Source: Alphaproteobacteria bacterium (lineage in GTDB: Bacteria; Pseudomonadota; Alphaproteobacteria; Rhizobiales; Xanthobacteraceae). Taken from it: a DNA stretch of 39,062 nucleotides. This document shows, in pieces, positions 18,866 through 28,895 of this stretch (positions are counted from its first letter, which is position 1; every line of letters begins with the position of its first letter). Under the pieces are notes generated by a model. It searched no databases, was not told the origin of the DNA, and worked only from the letters and a program-made list of their open reading frames with translations. The translations under genes and the position numbers were made by a program. The stretch is from assembly GCA_021325315.1 (NCBI GenBank), contig JAJPHK010000121.1, positions 1 to 39,062 on the forward strand. The letters run 5' to 3'.

Positions 18866-19536
18866 ACGAGACAAAAACGGCGGCGGAGATTCCGGTATCG
18901 CTGCACGACTTCGTCGCGCGAGCGAAAGAGAGGCTGTCGCTCAAGACGCCCGCCAATCTGGACGCGCCTGCTTCGCTGGAAGAGCTCACCGAGCAGCAGG
19001 GCGATCATCAGGTGGCAAAAAACATGGCGGAGGTGCTCGCCGACAAACCGTTTCGCCCGGCCGCGGTGCTGATGCCGATCGTCGCCCGCGAGACGCCGAC
19101 ATTTTTGCTCACGCGGCGCGCGGAAAAACTGGCGACGCATTCGGGTCAGGTCGCTTTTCCGGGCGGGCGGATCGACGAGGGCGATCGCGATCCGGCCGAC
19201 GCCGCGATGCGCGAGGCGATGGAAGAGATCGGTCTCGCGCGCGAATTCATTATGCCGCTCGGCTATCTCGACCCTTATCTGTCGGGCACGGGATTTCGCA
19301 TCGTGCCCGTGGTGGCGCTGGTCCGGCCGGGTTTTGCGCTCAAGCTCAATCCGAGCGAGGTCGTCGACGCCTTCGAGGTGCCGTTCGATTTTCTGATGTC
19401 GCCCGACAATCACCTGCGCCATAACCGCGAATGGCGCGGCCTGATCCGGAGCTACTATGCGATGCCCTATGGAGAGCATTACATCTGGGGGGCGACGGCG
19501 GGTATGATTCGCCGATTATACGAGCGGCTGTCATGA
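18862..19536 (+). CDS. nudL: CoA pyrophosphatase (NUDIX, NudL-like)
   Basis: RRAEKLATHSGQVAFPGGRIDEGDRDPADAAMREAMEEIGL is the CoA-type Nudix signature. Confidence 0.9.
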   Translation: MNETKTAAEIPVSLHDFVARAKERLSLKTPANLDAPASLEELTEQQGDHQVAKNMAEVLADKPFRPAAVLMPIVARETPTFLLTRRAEKLATHSGQVAFPGGRIDEGDRDPADAAMREAMEEIGLAREFIMPLGYLDPYLSGTGFRIVPVVALVRPGFALKLNPSEVVDAFEVPFDFLMSPDNHLRHNREWRGLIRSYYAMPYGEHYIWGATAGMIRRLYERLS

Positions 19537-19793
19537 GTAGAACCATTCTCGAAATCGCGCTCTTCATTACGCCATTCGCGCTGTATGCGATTTACCTCGT
19601 CGCCACCCAGCGCGACGCGCGTGAAAAGGAGCATTGGCGGCTGAAGGTGCTGACCATCTGCACCTGCGGCGGCCTCGCACTTGTTATCGCAAGCCTCATC
19701 TTCTTTGCACATTTCGGCGGCGCGCCGCCGGGCGGCACCTATACGCCCGCCCATATGGAAAACGGCAAGCTCGTGCCGGGGCAGATTAAATGA
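19533..19793 (+). CDS. DUF6111-like small membrane protein
   Basis: MSRTILEIALFITPFALYAIYLVATQRDAREKEHW...GGTYTPAHMENGKLVPGQIK; two TM segments; overlaps both neighbours by 4 bp. Confidence 0.8.
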   Translation: MSRTILEIALFITPFALYAIYLVATQRDAREKEHWRLKVLTICTCGGLALVIASLIFFAHFGGAPPGGTYTPAHMENGKLVPGQIK

Positions 19794-21040
19794 GCGGCGC
19801 GGATACGGCCGTTCTCGATTCAAAACAAGCGCCGTGGCTGTCGAGCGGCCCGCTGCCAAGGCTTTTCGACGCGCTGGATACCGCGGGCGAGGAGGCGCGC
19901 GTCGTCGGCGGCGCCGTGCGCAATGCGCTTTTGCAAGTGCCGGTCGGCGAGATTGATCTGGCAACCACGGCGGTACCCGACGAAATCGTACGGCGCGCGA
20001 AGAAAGCCGGATTTCATCCGGTGCCGACGGGGATCGAGCACGGCACGGTCACGGTGGTGATCGACGGCAGGCCGTTCGAGGTGACGACGCTGCGCGAAGA
20101 CGTCGAGACCTACGGGCGGCACGCCAAAGTGCGCTTCGGGCGCGACTGGAAGCGCGACGCCGAGCGGCGCGACTTCACCATGAACGCGCTTTCGCTCAAG
20201 CGCGACGGGACGGTGGTGGATCACGTCGGCGGCCTGAAGGACTTGCAGGCGCGCAAGGTGCGCTTCATCGGCGATCCTGAAACGCGCATCCGGGAAGATT
20301 ATCTGCGCATTTTGCGCTTCTTCCGTTTTCATGCGGCCTATGGCGAAGGATTGATGGATCGCGAAGGGCTTCTCGCCTGTATCCGCGCGCGCGACGGACT
20401 TTCGACTCTTTCGCGCGAACGCGTGCGGGCCGAGATGTTGAAGCTCTTGGTTGCGAAGCACGCCGTACCGACGCTCGCGGTGATGGGCGAGGTGGGCTTG
20501 CTCGGCGCCGTTCTCGGGGGGGTGCCGCTTCTCGCGAGCTATTCGAATTTGGTGAAGGTGGAAGCGGCGGCGAATTTGCCGAAGGACGCGATCCGGCATC
20601 TCGCGGCGCTCGGCGTCTATGTCGTCGAGGATGCGGATCGCCTGCGCGAGCGGTTGCGGCTCGCGAACGCCGAGTATGAGCGGCTCCGCTCGATGGGCGA
20701 CCGCTGGTGGCGAATTTCGCCGGAAGCGGGCGAAGCGGCGGCGAAGGCGCTTCTCTATCGCATCGGCGCGGAAAATTTTCGTGATCGGGCCGCGATCGCG
20801 CTCGCGCGCTCGCAGGCGAGAAACGACGACAAGATCTGGCTCGATCTCATTGCGTTGCCGGATCGCTGGACGCCGCCGGAATTTCCGCTGAAGGCAAAAG
20901 ACTTTACCGAACGCGGCGTGGTCAAGGGACCCGCGCTCGGGGCCGCGCTTGCGCGCGCGGAAGAAGCCTGGATCGTGGCCGGATTCCCTCAAGACAAAGT
21001 GAGTCTGAATTTAATTGCCGAGCGTGCAGCGTCCTCATAG
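19790..21040 (+). CDS. cca: CCA tRNA nucleotidyltransferase
   Basis: ARVVGGAVRNALLQVPVGEIDLATTAVPDEI, RRDFTMNALSL, RVRFIGDPETRIREDYLRILRFFRFHA signatures (ORF reads KVRFIGDPETRI). Confidence 0.95.
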   Translation: MSGADTAVLDSKQAPWLSSGPLPRLFDALDTAGEEARVVGGAVRNALLQVPVGEIDLATTAVPDEIVRRAKKAGFHPVPTGIEHGTVTVVIDGRPFEVTTLREDVETYGRHAKVRFGRDWKRDAERRDFTMNALSLKRDGTVVDHVGGLKDLQARKVRFIGDPETRIREDYLRILRFFRFHAAYGEGLMDREGLLACIRARDGLSTLSRERVRAEMLKLLVAKHAVPTLAVMGEVGLLGAVLGGVPLLASYSNLVKVEAAANLPKDAIRHLAALGVYVVEDADRLRERLRLANAEYERLRSMGDRWWRISPEAGEAAAKALLYRIGAENFRDRAAIALARSQARNDDKIWLDLIALPDRWTPPEFPLKAKDFTERGVVKGPALGAALARAEEAWIVAGFPQDKVSLNLIAERAASS

Positions 21041-21064
21041 CCTCGCTGGCAGGAGGAGGGAGTC

Positions 21065-21559
21065 ATGCGCGGATTCTTTCGCAGTGTCTGGATCTTTTTC
21101 CTGGGCGGAATTCTCGGCACGATTTTCGGGATCGCCCTCGGCTTTTTCTTTTTCCCGTATGTCTTTCCGCCGCCGCCCGCGGCCGAACATTTGACCGAAG
21201 CCGATCGTTCGGCGCTGGTCGCAACCGGCACCTTCATTCACGCCAATCCGTCCGATCCGGTGCACTGGGGGCGCGGGAAGGTGAGCGTCTACGAGCGCAC
21301 GGTTTTCCTGGAGCCGGATTTCGAAGTCGGGCCGGGACCCGCCTATCACGTCTATCTCGTGCCGAAGGCGGCGGTGCGCAATAACGGCGACGTGAAGGAC
21401 GCGATGTATGTCGATCTCGGCGGTTTGCGCGCGTTCAAGGGCAGTCAGCGCTATCCGATCCCGGCGGGCGTGAATCTGAAGGATTATCCGAGCGTCGTGA
21501 TCTGGTGCGAGCGATTTTCGGTTTTGATTTCGCCGGCGGATTTGAACGCGTCGCGCTGA
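21065..21559 (+). CDS. DM13 domain-containing membrane-anchored protein
   Basis: N-terminal TM, then GTFIHANPSDPVHWGRGKVSVYERTVFLEPDFEVGPGPAYHVYLV...VVIWCERFSVLISPADL, with the single conserved Cys typical of DM13. Confidence 0.82.
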   Translation: MRGFFRSVWIFFLGGILGTIFGIALGFFFFPYVFPPPPAAEHLTEADRSALVATGTFIHANPSDPVHWGRGKVSVYERTVFLEPDFEVGPGPAYHVYLVPKAAVRNNGDVKDAMYVDLGGLRAFKGSQRYPIPAGVNLKDYPSVVIWCERFSVLISPADLNASR

Positions 21560-21560
21560 A

Positions 21561-22439
21561 TTACGGCCACTTCACTTCCGGCGGCAGCGACGACAGGATC
21601 GATTCCACGTTGCCGCCGGTCTTCAGACCGAAAACGGTGCCGCGATCGTACAAAAGATTGAACTCGACATAGCGCCCGCGGCGGATGAGCTGCTCGTCGC
21701 GTTCGGCTTCCGTCCAGGGCTTCTTGAAATTTCTTCGCACCAGCGCCGGATAAATTTTCAAAAACGCAAGCCCAACCTCCCGCACGAAGGCGAAGTCGGC
21801 TTTCCAGTTTCCGCTGTCGCGGTAGTCGAAAAAAATCCCGCCGATGCCGCGCGGCTCGTTCCGGTGCTTCAGGAAAAAATATTCGTCGCACATCCGCTTG
21901 AATTCGGCGTGCGAGGCGACCTTTTTGTGCTTGTTGCAGGCGGCCTTCATCGCGGCGTGAAACGCGATCGTGTCGGGATCGGTTTGGGTGCGCCGGCGGT
22001 CGAGCACGGGCGTCAAATCCGCGCCGCCGCCGAACCAGGCTTTCGTCGTGATGACATGCCGGGTGTTGAAATGCGCCGCCGGCACATGCGGATTGCGCGG
22101 ATGCACGATCACCGAAATGCCCGCCGCCCAGAAGCGCGGATCGTTTTCGGCCCCAGGAATTTGCGCGCGGAATTCCGGCGCGAACTCGCCGTGCACCGTC
22201 GAAACATGCACGCCTGCTTTCTCGAACAGCGGCCCGGAGAGAACCGCCATCGTGCCGCCGCCGCCCGGCGCACCGGTATAGTCCTTGCGCTTCCACGGCC
22301 TGCGCACGAAACGCCCCGCCTTGCCCGGATAGAGCTCGTCGGGCGCCTCGTTTTCGAGCGTCTCGAGCGCCTTGCAGATTTTGCCCTGTAATTCGGAGAA
22401 CCACGCCGAGGCTTTTTTCTTCTGCTCAGCCTTGTTCAT
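21561..22439 (-). CDS. hemF: Oxygen-dependent coproporphyrinogen III oxidase
   Basis: [91 protein letters not shown]. Confidence 0.97.
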   Translation of the reverse strand: MNKAEQKKKASAWFSELQGKICKALETLENEAPDELYPGKAGRFVRRPWKRKDYTGAPGGGGTMAVLSGPLFEKAGVHVSTVHGEFAPEFRAQIPGAENDPRFWAAGISVIVHPRNPHVPAAHFNTRHVITTKAWFGGGADLTPVLDRRRTQTDPDTIAFHAAMKAACNKHKKVASHAEFKRMCDEYFFLKHRNEPRGIGGIFFDYRDSGNWKADFAFVREVGLAFLKIYPALVRRNFKKPWTEAERDEQLIRRGRYVEFNLLYDRGTVFGLKTGGNVESILSSLPPEVKWP

Positions 22440-22893
22440 TCGGAAAGCCCCCCGTTTGACGTAATGCCTCGCCCAATACGATCGCAAGACTCACTGCAAC
22501 ATTGAGCGAGCGCAAATCCTTTCGCATCGGCACTTTAATCCGGGCGTCGGCGGACTGGTGAACGTTCTCCGGCACGCCGGCGGATTCCCGGCCGCAGAGC
22601 AATACGTCCGTTTCCCTGAACGCAAAATCCAGATGGGCCGTCTCGGCTTTCGTTGTCAGGAGCACCAAACGGCGGTTTTCCGCCCGCCGCCACGCCTGGA
22701 ACCGATCGAAGGAGATGTGATCCTTGATCGTTACGTGATCGAGATAGTCGAGACCGGCGCGGCGAAAGGCGCGTTCGTTCGCTGCGAAGCCCGCGGGGCC
22801 GACGATGTGGATCTCAACCCCAAGACACGCACCGAGTCGCATGATCGTTCCGGTATTTTGCGGGATGTCGGGTTCGTAAAGCGCGACGATCAT
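22426..22893 (-). CDS. trmL: tRNA (cytidine(34)-2'-O)-methyltransferase TrmL
   Basis: [36 protein letters not shown] ... [15 protein letters not shown] ... [29 protein letters not shown] (SPOUT). Confidence 0.95.
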   Translation of the reverse strand: MIVALYEPDIPQNTGTIMRLGACLGVEIHIVGPAGFAANERAFRRAGLDYLDHVTIKDHISFDRFQAWRRAENRRLVLLTTKAETAHLDFAFRETDVLLCGRESAGVPENVHQSADARIKVPMRKDLRSLNVAVSLAIVLGEALRQTGGFPNEQG

Positions 22894-23012
22894 GTTTTTT
22901 CCGGTTTGTGGAAAAGCGGCCAAATCATTGTTCTCATTCGACGAATTGTCCAAGAAAACAAACGGCGCGAAGTATCGGTAAACACTGGACAATAAGGGTC
23001 AACGATGTAATT

Positions 23013-23093
23013 AGAAGCCCTCAAAAGGCGCCGTTATGCGCCGCGAGCGGGCCCCAAACCCCGTGTCGCGGCTTCTCTTTGGGGTGGGGCGCC
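23013..23093 (+). promoter_or_regulatory. Candidate structured 5' leader of petABC
   Basis: Perfect complementary pairs: AGAAGCC 23013-23019 / GGCTTCT 23070-23076; GGCGC 23027-23031 / GCGCC 23038-23042; GCCGCGA 23040-23046 / TCGCGGC 23066-23072; CCCCAAA 23052-23058 / TTTGGGG 23078-23084. Confidence 0.4.
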
Positions 23094-23112
23094 AGAGCAA
23101 GGAATTGAAATC

Positions 23113-23643
23113 GTGGCTATGAGCAAGACCGTCACGACCGAGCCCACGCGCCGGGATTTTCTCTACATCGCTACTGCTTCGGTCGGCGCTGTAGGTGCCG
23201 CCGCCGTCGCTTGGCCGATCATCAGTTCAATGAATCCCGACGCTTCGGTGCTGGCGATGTCATCGACGGAAGTGGACCTCACGCCGATCGCCGAAGGCCA
23301 GATCATTACCGTGAAATGGCAGGGCAAGCCGGTGTTTATTTCCCACCGGACCAAGAAAGAGATTCAGGAAGCGGAAAACGTGAAGCTCTCCGAGCTGCCC
23401 GATCCGCAGCCCGACTCGGCGCGCGTGAAGAAAGGCAAGGAAGAGTGGCTTGTCGTAATCGGCATTTGCACCCATCTTGGCTGCGTGCCGCTCGGCCACG
23501 AGGGTGAATATGGCGGTTGGTTCTGCCCCTGCCACGGCTCGGTTTACGACACGTCGGGCCGCATCCGCAAAGGGCCGGCGCCGCTCAATCTCGCGCTTCC
23601 GCCCTACGAATTCACGTCCGACAAAGCCATAAAGATCGGCTGA
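23113..23643 (+). CDS. petA: Ubiquinol-cytochrome c reductase iron-sulfur (Rieske) subunit
   Basis: [24 protein letters not shown] twin-Arg N-terminus, [10 protein letters not shown] and [20 protein letters not shown] Rieske motifs. Confidence 0.97.
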   Translation: MAMSKTVTTEPTRRDFLYIATASVGAVGAAAVAWPIISSMNPDASVLAMSSTEVDLTPIAEGQIITVKWQGKPVFISHRTKKEIQEAENVKLSELPDPQPDSARVKKGKEEWLVVIGICTHLGCVPLGHEGEYGGWFCPCHGSVYDTSGRIRKGPAPLNLALPPYEFTSDKAIKIG

Positions 23644-23655
23644 GCGGAGCTCGAT

Positions 23656-24918
23656 ATGTCACACAGCAACTATCAGCCGAAGAATTCCGTCCTTGCCTGG
23701 ATCGAGCGGCGGCTGCCGATTTTCGGCTTCATGCACGGCTCCTTCGTCGCCTATCCGGTGCCGCGCAACCTGAATTACTGGTGGACGTTCGGCGGCATTC
23801 TTTCGTTCATGCTCGGCGTCCAGATTATCACCGGCGTCGTGCTGGTCATGCACTACACGCCGACTTCGCTGGAGGCTTTCAATTCCGTCGAAAAGATCAT
23901 GCGCGACGTGAATTACGGCTGGCTGCTTCGCTATATTCACGCGAACGGCGCCTCGATGTTCTTCCTCGCCGTCTACATCCACATTTTCCGCGGCCTCTAT
24001 TACGGATCTTACAAGGAGCCGCGCGAGGTGCTGTGGATTCTCGGCGTTATCATCTTCATCCTGATGATGGCGACGGCGTTCATGGGCTACGTGCTGCCGT
24101 GGGGCCAGATGAGCTTCTGGGCGGCGACCGTCATCACGAACCTCTTCAGTGCGATTCCGGTCTTCGGCAAGTCGATCACGCAGTTCCTGTGGGGCGGCTA
24201 TTCGGTCGATGAGCCGACGCTGCAGCGCTTCTTCGCGCTTCACTATCTGCTTCCCTTCATGATCGCGGGCGTCGTAGTGCTGCACATTTGGGCGCTTCAC
24301 CATGTCGGGCAGGGCAACCCAGCCGGCATCGACGTGAAGTCGGATCGCGACACCGTCCCGTTCACGCCTTATGCGACGGTGAAGGACAATTTCGCGCTTA
24401 TTTGCTTCATGATTTTGTTCGCCTGGTTCGTGTTCTACATCCCGAACTATCTCGGGCATCCCGACAACTACATCCCGGCGAATCCGTTGCAGACGCCGCC
24501 GCATATCGTGCCCGAGTGGTACTTCCTGCCGTTCTACGCGATCCTGCGCGCGATCCCGAACAAGCTCCTGGGCGTCGTCGCGCTGTTCTCCTCGATCATC
24601 GTGCTCGCCTTCCTGCCGTGGCTCGACACGTCGAAGGTGCGCTCGGCGCGCTTCCGTCCGCTCTACAAGCAGTTCTTCTGGGTGCTTGTCGTCACTTGCG
24701 TCGGCCTCGGCTATCTCGGCTCGCAGCCGGCGGAAGGCATCTACGTGATCGTGGCGCGGATTCTCACCGCCTATTACTTCCTTCATTTCCTCGTGATCCT
24801 GCCGGTGCTCGGCTATTTCGAGACGCCGAAGCCACTGCCGAAATCGATTTCGGAGCCTGTGCTCGGCAAAAGCGGCGTCGCGGTCGGCATCGGCGCGCGC
24901 GCGCCGCGGAAGAACTAA
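23656..24918 (+). CDS. petB: Cytochrome b (bc1 complex)
   Basis: [103 protein letters not shown]. Confidence 0.98.
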   Translation: MSHSNYQPKNSVLAWIERRLPIFGFMHGSFVAYPVPRNLNYWWTFGGILSFMLGVQIITGVVLVMHYTPTSLEAFNSVEKIMRDVNYGWLLRYIHANGASMFFLAVYIHIFRGLYYGSYKEPREVLWILGVIIFILMMATAFMGYVLPWGQMSFWAATVITNLFSAIPVFGKSITQFLWGGYSVDEPTLQRFFALHYLLPFMIAGVVVLHIWALHHVGQGNPAGIDVKSDRDTVPFTPYATVKDNFALICFMILFAWFVFYIPNYLGHPDNYIPANPLQTPPHIVPEWYFLPFYAILRAIPNKLLGVVALFSSIIVLAFLPWLDTSKVRSARFRPLYKQFFWVLVVTCVGLGYLGSQPAEGIYVIVARILTAYYFLHFLVILPVLGYFETPKPLPKSISEPVLGKSGVAVGIGARAPRKN

Positions 24919-24926
24919 GGAGAGCC

Positions 24927-25751
24927 ATGATGCGTAAAACTGCTCTCCTGATCGCCGCCGCCGCTTTGCTCGGCTCCGTGTCCGCGCAGGCGGCGGAGCA
25001 AGCGATTCACATCGACCGCCAGCCCTGGAGCTTCGCCGGGCCGTTCGGCACCTATGACCGCGCGCAATTGCAGCGCGGTTATCGCGTCTACAAGGAAGTT
25101 TGCTCGACTTGCCATTCGATGAAGCTCGTCGCTTTCCGCAACCTTGCACAGCCCGGCGGGCCCGGTTTCACGGAAGCGCAGGCGAAAACGGTCGCGGCCG
25201 AATACAAGATCAATGACGGCCCGAACGACAAGGGCGAGATGTTCGAGCGGGCAGGCCGCGTCACGGACTACTTCCCGTCGCCGGATCCGAACGAGCAGGC
25301 CGCGCGCGCGCGGTTCAACGGCTCGCTGCCGCCGGATCTGTCGGTGATCGCCAAGGCTCGCGGCGTCGAGTCGGGTGTCCTGCGCGGCATCCTGAATATG
25401 TTCACGCAATACCAGGAAGGCGGGCCGGACTATATCTATGCGTATCTCACCGGTTACGGAAAACCGCCGGCGGGCGAAGAGCTCACGCCCACGCAGCACT
25501 GGAACAGCGTCTTCCCCGGCCACAAGACACAGATGCCGCCGCCCTTGACCGACGGCCAGGTCGAATACACCGACGGCACGCCGGCGACGGTTTCGCAATA
25601 TGCGCGGGACGTCTCGGCCTTCCTGATGTGGGCCGCCGAGCCGCATCTCGAGGCCAGGAAGCGCATCGGCTTCCAGGTGATGATCTTCCTGATCGTGCTC
25701 GCGGGCCTTGCCTACTACACGAAGAAGAAAGTCTGGGCCGATCTGCATTGA
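24927..25751 (+). CDS. petC: Cytochrome c1
   Basis: Signal peptide, RGYRVYKEVCSTCHSMKLVAFRNL (CxxCH), PPDLSVIAKARG, FLMWAAEPHLEARKRIGFQVMIFLIVLAGLAYYTKKKVW. Confidence 0.97.
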   Translation: MMRKTALLIAAAALLGSVSAQAAEQAIHIDRQPWSFAGPFGTYDRAQLQRGYRVYKEVCSTCHSMKLVAFRNLAQPGGPGFTEAQAKTVAAEYKINDGPNDKGEMFERAGRVTDYFPSPDPNEQAARARFNGSLPPDLSVIAKARGVESGVLRGILNMFTQYQEGGPDYIYAYLTGYGKPPAGEELTPTQHWNSVFPGHKTQMPPPLTDGQVEYTDGTPATVSQYARDVSAFLMWAAEPHLEARKRIGFQVMIFLIVLAGLAYYTKKKVWADLH

Positions 25752-25772
25752 TTTGCGGCAGGGCCGATTTCG

Positions 25773-25805
25773 AAATGGCCGGGTTCGCCCGGCCATTTTA
25801 TTTTT
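25773..25805 (+). terminator. Rho-independent terminator downstream of petC
   Basis: AAATGGCCGGG-TTCG-CCCGGCCATTT followed by TATTTTT; 11-bp perfect stem. Confidence 0.93.
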
Positions 25806-25838
25806 GCGGCATGCTAGTCTTTTCGCCGGAGGCGAACA

Positions 25839-26702
25839 TTGCGGGCGCTGCTTGGGATCATCGGCGGATCGGGATTTTACGATCTGCCGGGGATTGAAAA
25901 TATCGAAGAACTTGAGATCGCCAGTCCGTGGGGCGAACCCTCGGACAAGCTCCGGCGCGGCGAAATCGGCGGCAAGCCGGTTGTGTTTCTCGCGCGCCAC
26001 GGCCGCGGGCACCGGTTTTCGCCGTCGGATATCAATTACAGGGCCAATATCGATTGCATGAAACGCGCGGGCGTGACCGATCTCGTATCGTTCGCCGCCT
26101 GCGGCTCCTTTCGCGAGGAAATCCCGCCGGGAAATTTCGTTCTGGTCGATCAGTTCGTCGACCGCACTTTTTTGCGGCCGGTGAGTTTCTTCGGCGCGGG
26201 CTGTGTCGCCCACGTATCGATGGCGCATCCCGTCGGGCCGAAACTGCTGGCGCGGCTTGCCGACGCGGCCAGTGCGGAAAACATCCCGTTCGTCAGAGGC
26301 GGCACCTATGTTTGCATCGAAGGACCGCAGTTTACGACGAAGGCCGAAAGCCGTGCGTTTGCCGCCGAAGGCTGGACGGTGATCGGCATGACCTGCATGC
26401 CGGAGGCGAAGCTCGCGCGCGAAGCGGAGATCACCTATGCCGCCGTCGCGATGGTGACCGACTACGACTCCTGGCACGACGAGCATGTCGACGTGCCGAC
26501 GGTGATCCGGGTGATGCGGGAAAATTCCAGCAAAGCCGCAAGGCTCCTTGCGCGGCTGTCGCGCGATTTTCCCGAAGAGCATGAGCCGTGCCCGGCCGGC
26601 TCCGACCGGGCGCTGGATCATGCCATCATCACCGCCCCGGAAGCGCGCGATCCGACGCTCATGCAGAAGCTCGATGTGATCGCGGGGAGGGTGCTGAAAT
26701 GA
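25839..26702 (+). CDS. mtnP: S-methyl-5'-thioadenosine phosphorylase
   Basis: [77 protein letters not shown] start. Confidence 0.95.
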   Translation: MRALLGIIGGSGFYDLPGIENIEELEIASPWGEPSDKLRRGEIGGKPVVFLARHGRGHRFSPSDINYRANIDCMKRAGVTDLVSFAACGSFREEIPPGNFVLVDQFVDRTFLRPVSFFGAGCVAHVSMAHPVGPKLLARLADAASAENIPFVRGGTYVCIEGPQFTTKAESRAFAAEGWTVIGMTCMPEAKLAREAEITYAAVAMVTDYDSWHDEHVDVPTVIRVMRENSSKAARLLARLSRDFPEEHEPCPAGSDRALDHAIITAPEARDPTLMQKLDVIAGRVLK

Positions 26703-27250
26703 ACGCGGACGCCAAACCGATCATTGATTTCAAGCGGCTTATCCGCACGATCCCGGATTATCCGAAGCCGGGCATCATGTTTCGCGACATCACGACGCTG
26801 CTGCTCGATCCGCAGGGGCTGCGCGGCGCGGTCGACGAGTTGATGCTGCCGTTCCTGAATATGTCCGTCGATCTTGTCGCCGGAATCGAGGCGCGCGGAT
26901 TTATTCTGGGCGGCGCCGTCGCGCACGAGCTCGGCAAGGGTTTCGTCCCGGTGCGGAAAAAAGGCAAGCTGCCGCACAAGACGATCGGCCAGGAATATCA
27001 GCTGGAGTACGGGGTCGACGCCGTCGAGATTCATGCCGACGCGATCGCGCCCGGCCAGCGCGTGTTGCTGGTCGACGACCTGATCGCGACCGGCGGCACG
27101 GCGGAAGCCGCGATCGAGCTTGTGCGGCGCTCGGGCGGTGAATTGATCGCGGCCGCCTTCATTATCGATCTGCCTGAGCTGGGCGGAAGCGTGAAGTTAA
27201 GGAAGCGCGGAGTTTCCGTGCACACGCTCGTTTCGTTCGAGGGCCACTAG
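26699..27250 (+). CDS. apt: Adenine phosphoribosyltransferase
   Basis: [75 protein letters not shown] overlaps mtnP stop. Confidence 0.97.
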   Translation: MNADAKPIIDFKRLIRTIPDYPKPGIMFRDITTLLLDPQGLRGAVDELMLPFLNMSVDLVAGIEARGFILGGAVAHELGKGFVPVRKKGKLPHKTIGQEYQLEYGVDAVEIHADAIAPGQRVLLVDDLIATGGTAEAAIELVRRSGGELIAAAFIIDLPELGGSVKLRKRGVSVHTLVSFEGH

Positions 27251-28422
27251 GCCGCATGCAGCTCCCGGAAAGCTGACCGCAGGAAAAAAGCAAGCGGCAG
27301 GGTGAGCAACACGGCGAAAGCGACGATCGCAAGCGTCTGGTTCACGCCGACCTGGTCGCCGATAAATCCGTACAGCACCGGGGAAAGCGCCCCCGATCCG
27401 ACGGTCCCGGTATAGAAGATCCCGAAGGCGCGCTGGCGTTTTTGAACGGATACGAGGTCGGGCACGGAGCCGTACAGCACCGAAGACGTGCCGTTGAGCG
27501 CGAAGCCGATGAAGGGCAAGAGCGCAAACGTGCCCCATAACGGCAACGGCAGCAGCGCGAGAATGCCGAGCGCCGTGAAGCCTTCCGTCACGAATACTGT
27601 CCCGATGGTGCCCAGACGCGCGCCTAGCCACGCGCAGCCGAGTTTGCCGAGCGCGCCTCCGCCGAACACAAGCAGGAGCGCAAGGCCGATATCGGGAAGG
27701 CTTGCTCCCTTCATCTTCAGCAGGAAGGGGAGAAAGGTGAGAAACGCCATCCGCGTCGAGCTGTCGAGTACCCCGATCGAGAACAGGAGCCAAAAGCCAT
27801 GGCCCTTGCGTGCCGGGGGGTTGGCTTCCTTTGCCGCGGCCTTGCCGGCTTCGTGGACGGCAGGGATGAAAACGAAAATCAAAATGGCGGCAACGATGCC
27901 GAGCGCGCCCATGACGGTCACGGTGTAGCGCCAGCTCAGCACGACCAGGAGAAGCGAAGTCAGGGCGGGAAATGCCATTTTCCCGAGGTCGCCGGCGAAA
28001 TTGTAGGTGCCGAGTGCGGCGCGGGCACGGCTGCCGAATGCGCCGGCGACGAGATTGGAGGCGACCGGATGCTGCACGCTCGCGGCAAGGCCGCCGACGA
28101 AAAGCGCCGCGAGGAGCGAAATGAACCCCGCGCTTGCACCGGCAAGAAAATAGGCGCCGCCGCAAACCGCCGCGGCGAGCGCGAGAATGGCGCGTGTTCC
28201 GGTTTTCTCCGCGAGATGGCTCGAGGGAATTTGGAAGCTTGCCATCGCGCCCGAGAACAGGCCGCGGATGACGCCGACCTGGGCGTAGCTCAATCCGAAT
28301 TCCGCCTGCCAGATCGGCAAGAGAACGAAGATGAGATCGGTATAGCCGTCGAACAGCGCATGTGCGCCGCCCGCGACGCCCATCGCGCAGCGCTCGACGG
28401 ATTTTGTGTCCGATGCCTTCAT
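27247..28422 (-). CDS. MFS transporter
   Basis: About 12 hydrophobic segments, [56 protein letters not shown]. Confidence 0.9.
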   Translation of the reverse strand: MKASDTKSVERCAMGVAGGAHALFDGYTDLIFVLLPIWQAEFGLSYAQVGVIRGLFSGAMASFQIPSSHLAEKTGTRAILALAAAVCGGAYFLAGASAGFISLLAALFVGGLAASVQHPVASNLVAGAFGSRARAALGTYNFAGDLGKMAFPALTSLLLVVLSWRYTVTVMGALGIVAAILIFVFIPAVHEAGKAAAKEANPPARKGHGFWLLFSIGVLDSSTRMAFLTFLPFLLKMKGASLPDIGLALLLVFGGGALGKLGCAWLGARLGTIGTVFVTEGFTALGILALLPLPLWGTFALLPFIGFALNGTSSVLYGSVPDLVSVQKRQRAFGIFYTGTVGSGALSPVLYGFIGDQVGVNQTLAIVAFAVLLTLPLAFFLRSAFRELHAA

Positions 28423-28895
28423 GTTGATCTACGCTCGACGAAGACGACGCCCTCGAACTGATAGACGGGCGCGCCGTTCTGATTGTGTCCCGAGAAGCGG
28501 GTCCGCACGATGCCCCAGCCGGTGCGCGATTCGCTTGGCCGCGTTTCGATCACTTCGCTCACGAACGAGATCGTGTCGCCGGCGTAGACGGGCTTCAGCC
28601 ATTTCAGGTTGCTGAAGCCGGGCGAGGGGCCGGTCTTCGCAACCTTTTCGCCGCGCGCGGCCATGGCATCGGCGAGCTGTTTCGAGGATTCGACGATGGT
28701 GCGCATGCAAACGGCCGCGGTGTGCCAGCCGGAAGCGCAGAGCGCGCCGAAATGCGATTTTTTCGCTTCGTTCTCGTCAATGTGAAAGAGCTGCGGATCG
28801 TAGCGGCTCGCGAAGCGCTTGATTTCATCCGCCGTGAATGTGTGCCTGCCGAGCTCGCGCCGCCAGCCCACCTCGATGTCCTCGAAGAAAAGCAT
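28419..28895 (-). CDS. MaoC-like dehydratase
   Basis: FFEDIEVGWRRELGRHTFTADEIKRFASRYDPQLFHIDENEAKKSHFGALCASGWHTAA; D...H hydratase motif present. Start at 28895 rather than the longer ORF. Confidence 0.9.
   Translation of the reverse strand: MLFFEDIEVGWRRELGRHTFTADEIKRFASRYDPQLFHIDENEAKKSHFGALCASGWHTAAVCMRTIVESSKQLADAMAARGEKVAKTGPSPGFSNLKWLKPVYAGDTISFVSEVIETRPSESRTGWGIVRTRFSGHNQNGAPVYQFEGVVFVERRST

Noticed and set aside
23040-23084. Identity of petA leader pseudoknot as a SAM-II or SAM-type riboswitch
   Set aside because: H-type topology is similar but the gene context is not methionine/SAM-related and I cannot match the consensus; reported only as an unassigned structured leader.
23659-26621. 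Long - strand ORFs (23659..25149, 24915..26621) opposite petB/petC/mtnP
   Set aside because: Antisense of well-supported genes; no recognisable domains.
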